DNA of 26,225 nt from a candidate division BRC1 bacterium ADurb.BinA292. Its GTDB lineage: Bacteria; Sumerlaeota; Sumerlaeia; MVZB01. The position numbers and the translations under genes are program-made. This document shows positions 24,280 through 26,225 of the stretch, one piece after another. The stretch lies in contig MVZB01000010.1 in the NCBI GenBank assembly GCA_002068205.1, positions 1 to 26,225 of the forward strand, given 5' to 3'. Below the pieces are notes generated by a model. That model worked only from the letters and a program-made list of their open reading frames with translations, was not told the origin of the DNA and searched no databases. Position 1 is the stretch's first letter, and the number at the start of each line of letters is the position of its first letter.

Positions 24280-24361
24280 TGCTCCGTTCTCCTTTCCCGT
24301 CCGAAAATCCCGTCGCTCGTCTTCGTGATCGCCGCTGCGGCGTCAATGCGTGGGCCCGAAA

Positions 24362-25336
24362 TCAGCCCGCCGTCTCGTCCCCGAGTTTCTCGATCGCCCG
24401 CAGTTTCGACGATCGGCTTCTGGGGTTGTGCCGCAGTTCGTCCTCGCGCGGCGTCAGCGGCTTCCTCGTCAGCAGCCGGGCCGGCGCCTGGGCCGCGCCT
24501 TGCGGCAACGGCCACGGCGGGAGCTCGGCGGTCGACTTCTCCCGCATGAACTGTTTGACGATCCGGTCTTCACCTCCGTGGAACGTGATCACGACCAGCC
24601 GGCCGCCCGGCTTGAGGGCCTCGAAGGCCGCCGGCAGCACGCGCTGGAGCGAGCGATATTCGCCGTTGACCTCGATCCGCAGCGCCAGGAAAACCCGTGT
24701 GGCCGGGTGAATCCTGGGCGGCCAGGCCTTGCGCGGGATCGCGGCCGCGACAATCTCGCCCAACCGCCGGCCGCTCTCGATCGGCCCCTTGACCCGCTCG
24801 GCCGCGATCCGCTGGGCGATTGGCCCGGCCCAGCGCTCGTCGGCATACTCGCGGAAGATCCGCGCCAGTTCCTTCGGCGGCCAGGAGTTGACGATCTCGG
24901 CGGCGGTCGGCCCGCCCGCCCGCGGGTTCATTCGCATGTCGAGCGAGGGGCTCGTCCAGGACAGGCCGCGGTCGGGGTCGAGCAACTGGGGCGTGGAGGG
25001 GCCGAGGTCGAGCAGCACGGCATCGGGAGCGGGAACATCGGCCAGTTGCGGATCGTGCCGGATCAGTTCGGCCAGATCCTCATGGTTCGCCAGGAGCAGG
25101 CGATAGCGGGAGCGGGGGCAACCGGCGGCCTCGAGGCGCCGCCGGGCTTCGGCAAGCATCTGCGGATCGCGTTCCACACCGACCAGCAACCCCTCCTCGC
25201 CCAGTCGCGCGAGAATCAGTCGGCTATGTCCGCCCAGCCCCAGCGTCAGGTCAAACACCGTTTTGCCGGGGGCCGGGTCGAGGGTCTGGAGCACCTCCTC
25301 CTGCAAGACCGGTTCGTGATCGACCGGCTCGCTCAT
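24362..25336 (-). CDS. rsmH: 16S rRNA (cytosine-1402-N4)-methyltransferase
   Basis: 324-residue SAM-dependent methyltransferase (also called MraW) that methylates C1402 in the ribosomal decoding centre. HEPVLQEEV at the N terminus and DLTLGLGGHS (29-38, SAM loop) are diagnostic. So are DLGPSTPQLLDPDRGLSW (110-127), LDMRMNP (132-138), and NPRSRSSKLRAIE (304-316) near the C terminus. One oddity is FHGGEDRIVK at 252-261, where most family members read FHSLEDRIVK. The gene starts 7 nt after the mraZ stop, in the usual mraZ-rsmH order at the head of the dcw cluster. No strong ribosome site is visible, so coupling to mraZ is likely. Length is normal. Confidence 0.96.
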   Translation of the reverse strand: MSEPVDHEPVLQEEVLQTLDPAPGKTVFDLTLGLGGHSRLILARLGEEGLLVGVERDPQMLAEARRRLEAAGCPRSRYRLLLANHEDLAELIRHDPQLADVPAPDAVLLDLGPSTPQLLDPDRGLSWTSPSLDMRMNPRAGGPTAAEIVNSWPPKELARIFREYADERWAGPIAQRIAAERVKGPIESGRRLGEIVAAAIPRKAWPPRIHPATRVFLALRIEVNGEYRSLQRVLPAAFEALKPGGRLVVITFHGGEDRIVKQFMREKSTAELPPWPLPQGAAQAPARLLTRKPLTPREDELRHNPRSRSSKLRAIEKLGDETAG

Positions 25337-25343
25337 CGTCGGC

Positions 25344-25871
25344 TCAGGCGCCGGGGGCGTTCGGGCCCGCGCCGGGCACGTTCAGAACAAACTGGTTGAC
25401 GGGGGCGGCCGGCGCCTTGCGGGCCGCGATCGCCGTCGTCGCCTTGCCGTAAACCTTCAATCCGGCGTTCACCATCTGGCGCCACTTGTTGACGTCGAAG
25501 ACCTGCATGTACTTCAGGCTGCCGACAAAGACGACCTGCCGGTCAATCGAGCAGAACTCCATCATCAGCGGGTTGAGCTTGATCCGGTTCTGCTTGTCCA
25601 GCGGCAGCAGCTCGGCGGTCGAGGTCGCCAGGTTCAGCACCATCCGCTCGTCGTCGACCTGGTCGTCGAGCTGGCTGAGCCGCTCGATCTCCTGCTCGAA
25701 GTAGTTGGCCGGCATCACGCGGATCGATTCGTCGGGCGTGATCATGACGCCGACCTGCTCGGTCTGCTCCGGGCAGACGGCGCGCAGGACGGCCATGAAA
25801 CGCGCGGGGATGCCCACCCGTCCCTTGCCGTCGACGGTCATCTGCTCGTTGCCGAGGAACCGGGTCTCCAT
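25344..25871 (-). CDS. mraZ: MraZ transcriptional regulator of the division cluster
   Basis: 175 residues (typical MraZ is about 145-152). Two AbrB-like DNA-binding halves are visible: MTVDGKGRVGIPARF (residues 11-25) and LDKQNRIKLNPLM (91-103). The second half has Asn95 where the usual DxxGR motif has Gly. MraZ proteins form ring-shaped oligomers and bind TGGGN-type direct repeats upstream of their own gene; in E. coli MraZ represses its own operon. Fitting sites lie just upstream here (see repeats at 25917-25992). The extra length is a C-terminal Ala/Pro/Asn-rich tail of about 30 residues. The start ATG 25871 has GAGG 5 nt upstream. It is first in the dcw operon mraZ-rsmH-ftsL. Confidence 0.95.
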   Translation of the reverse strand: METRFLGNEQMTVDGKGRVGIPARFMAVLRAVCPEQTEQVGVMITPDESIRVMPANYFEQEIERLSQLDDQVDDERMVLNLATSTAELLPLDKQNRIKLNPLMMEFCSIDRQVVFVGSLKYMQVFDVNKWRQMVNAGLKVYGKATTAIAARKAPAAPVNQFVLNVPGAGPNAPGA

Positions 25872-25916
25872 CGGGACCTCATTCAGGGCCGGGAAGGGAA
25901 CCGACTGGGCCGGGTT

Positions 25917-25951
25917 CCCCAGGAGTGTCCAGGATTAGGGCGGATTCCCCA
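25917..25951 (-). promoter_or_regulatory. MraZ-box-like repeats, gene-proximal cluster
   Basis: On the minus strand, TGGGG occurs at 25947-25951 and again at 25917-25921, exactly 30 bp apart, with a partial box TGGAC at 25927-25931 in the same 10-bp register. The pattern is TGGGG-N15-(N5)-TGGAC-N5-TGGGG. It lies within the mraZ mRNA leader, 46-80 bp upstream of the start codon, so a bound MraZ ring could act as a roadblock. Confidence 0.5.
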
Positions 25952-25967
25952 AAATTCAGGTCCTGTT

Positions 25968-25992
25968 CCACATCCAGCCCTACTTTTCCCCA
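25968..25992 (-). promoter_or_regulatory. MraZ-box array at the mraZ promoter start site
   Basis: Three repeats with strict 10-bp period on the minus strand: TGGGG (25988-25992), TAGGG (25978-25982) and TGTGG (25968-25972), each followed by 5 nt. This matches the known MraZ operator form of TGGGN repeats spaced by 5. The first box begins 2 bp after the predicted -10, so binding would cover the transcription start and repress. Confidence 0.7.
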
Positions 25993-25994
25993 CG

Positions 25995-26023
25995 TTTGTA
26001 CACACACTCCCCCGGGCGGTCAA
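25995..26023 (-). promoter_or_regulatory. Promoter of the mraZ operon
   Basis: On the minus strand, TTGACC (26018-26023, 5 of 6 matches to TTGACA) and TACAAA (25995-26000, 4 of 6 to TATAAT) are separated by 17 bp. Transcription would start near 25988, leaving a leader of about 115 nt. This is the best sigma-70-type promoter I see in the window. Confidence 0.65.
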
Positions 26024-26126
26024 GCACTTATTTTGGACCTGCCAGCCCGAGTCGGATCGGATGAGGAATCCGCCCATGTTCACGTGCGACGGTGGAGGAA
26101 GGGCCGGGCCATCCTGCGCCAGGGAT

Positions 26127-26143
26127 TGCGTCAGAATGACGCA
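26127..26143. promoter_or_regulatory. Inverted repeat upstream of the mraZ promoter
   Basis: Perfect 7-bp inverted repeat TGCGTCA-GAA-TGACGCA, about 105 bp upstream of the mraZ -35. The short odd spacer and lack of a T-run fit a dimer-binding operator better than a terminator. The rest of 26041-26225 shows no convincing gene; an ATG at 26179 opens 15 plus-strand codons to the window edge but has no ribosome site. Confidence 0.35.
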
Positions 26144-26225
26144 GAATTGTGGCCGGTCGGCTCCAGGTTGCTATCGCGATGCCCCTCGCGTCGGCGGATC
26201 GGATCTGGAGGCGGGTGGCCGACTC

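Noticed and set aside
25883..26083. 66-codon minus-strand frame upstream of mraZ
   Set aside because: It covers the mraZ promoter and MraZ boxes and its product has no coding character.
26179..26225. Possible start of a plus-strand gene at the right edge
   Set aside because: Only 15 codons are visible and there is no ribosome site or promoter, so it cannot be supported.

Overview
This is a GC-rich bacterial chromosome segment. By hand count, bases 21241-21300 are 73% G+C and bases 12301-12360 are 47%. The gene content points to a diderm (Gram-negative-type) bacterium: a Wzm/Wzt polysaccharide ABC exporter, a predicted lipoprotein, and a division/cell-wall (dcw) cluster whose MurE carries the DNPR motif of meso-diaminopimelate-adding enzymes. 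FtsI has a C-terminal PASTA domain, and there is a gingipain-type (C25) peptidase. This mix suggests a poorly cultured lineage rather than a standard proteobacterium, but I cannot name the phylum from the sequence. I see no mobile element, CRISPR array, tRNA or rRNA.

Layout. (1) 1-2881, minus: two tandem, closely related secreted subtilisin (S8) peptidases; the downstream copy is cut by the window start. (2) 3205-6492, plus: a large C25 peptidase lipoprotein, divergent from the subtilisins; the spacer holds an unusual leader with a terminator-like hairpin and a 14-T tract. (3) 6519-7847, minus: an MFS exporter, convergent with the C25 gene. (4) 8075-11987, plus: a small membrane protein resembling a degenerate pseudopilin, then three glycosyltransferases, with overlapping or nearly abutting ends. 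(5) 11995-18785, minus: Wzm, Wzt, a pyruvyltransferase-family protein, a GT-B-like protein and two GT2 glycosyltransferases in a tightly packed operon, convergent with block 4. Blocks 4 and 5 together look like an ABC-transporter-dependent surface polysaccharide locus. The middle of block 5 has lower GC than the flanks. (6) 19104-25871, minus: mraZ-rsmH-ftsL-(872-bp gap)-ftsI-murE. After murE the usual murF/mraY/murD genes do not follow. (7) 25872-26225: the mraZ promoter with MraZ-box-like 10-bp-period repeats.

How it works together. Block 6 makes and cross-links septal peptidoglycan and is probably autoregulated by MraZ. Blocks 4 and 5 assemble a glycan on the cytoplasmic face and export it through Wzm/Wzt. 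Blocks 1 and 2 act outside the cytoplasm as proteases. The least explained stretch is the ftsL-ftsI gap, which has no convincing gene but holds two adjacent stable hairpins and a 25-nt imperfect direct repeat.
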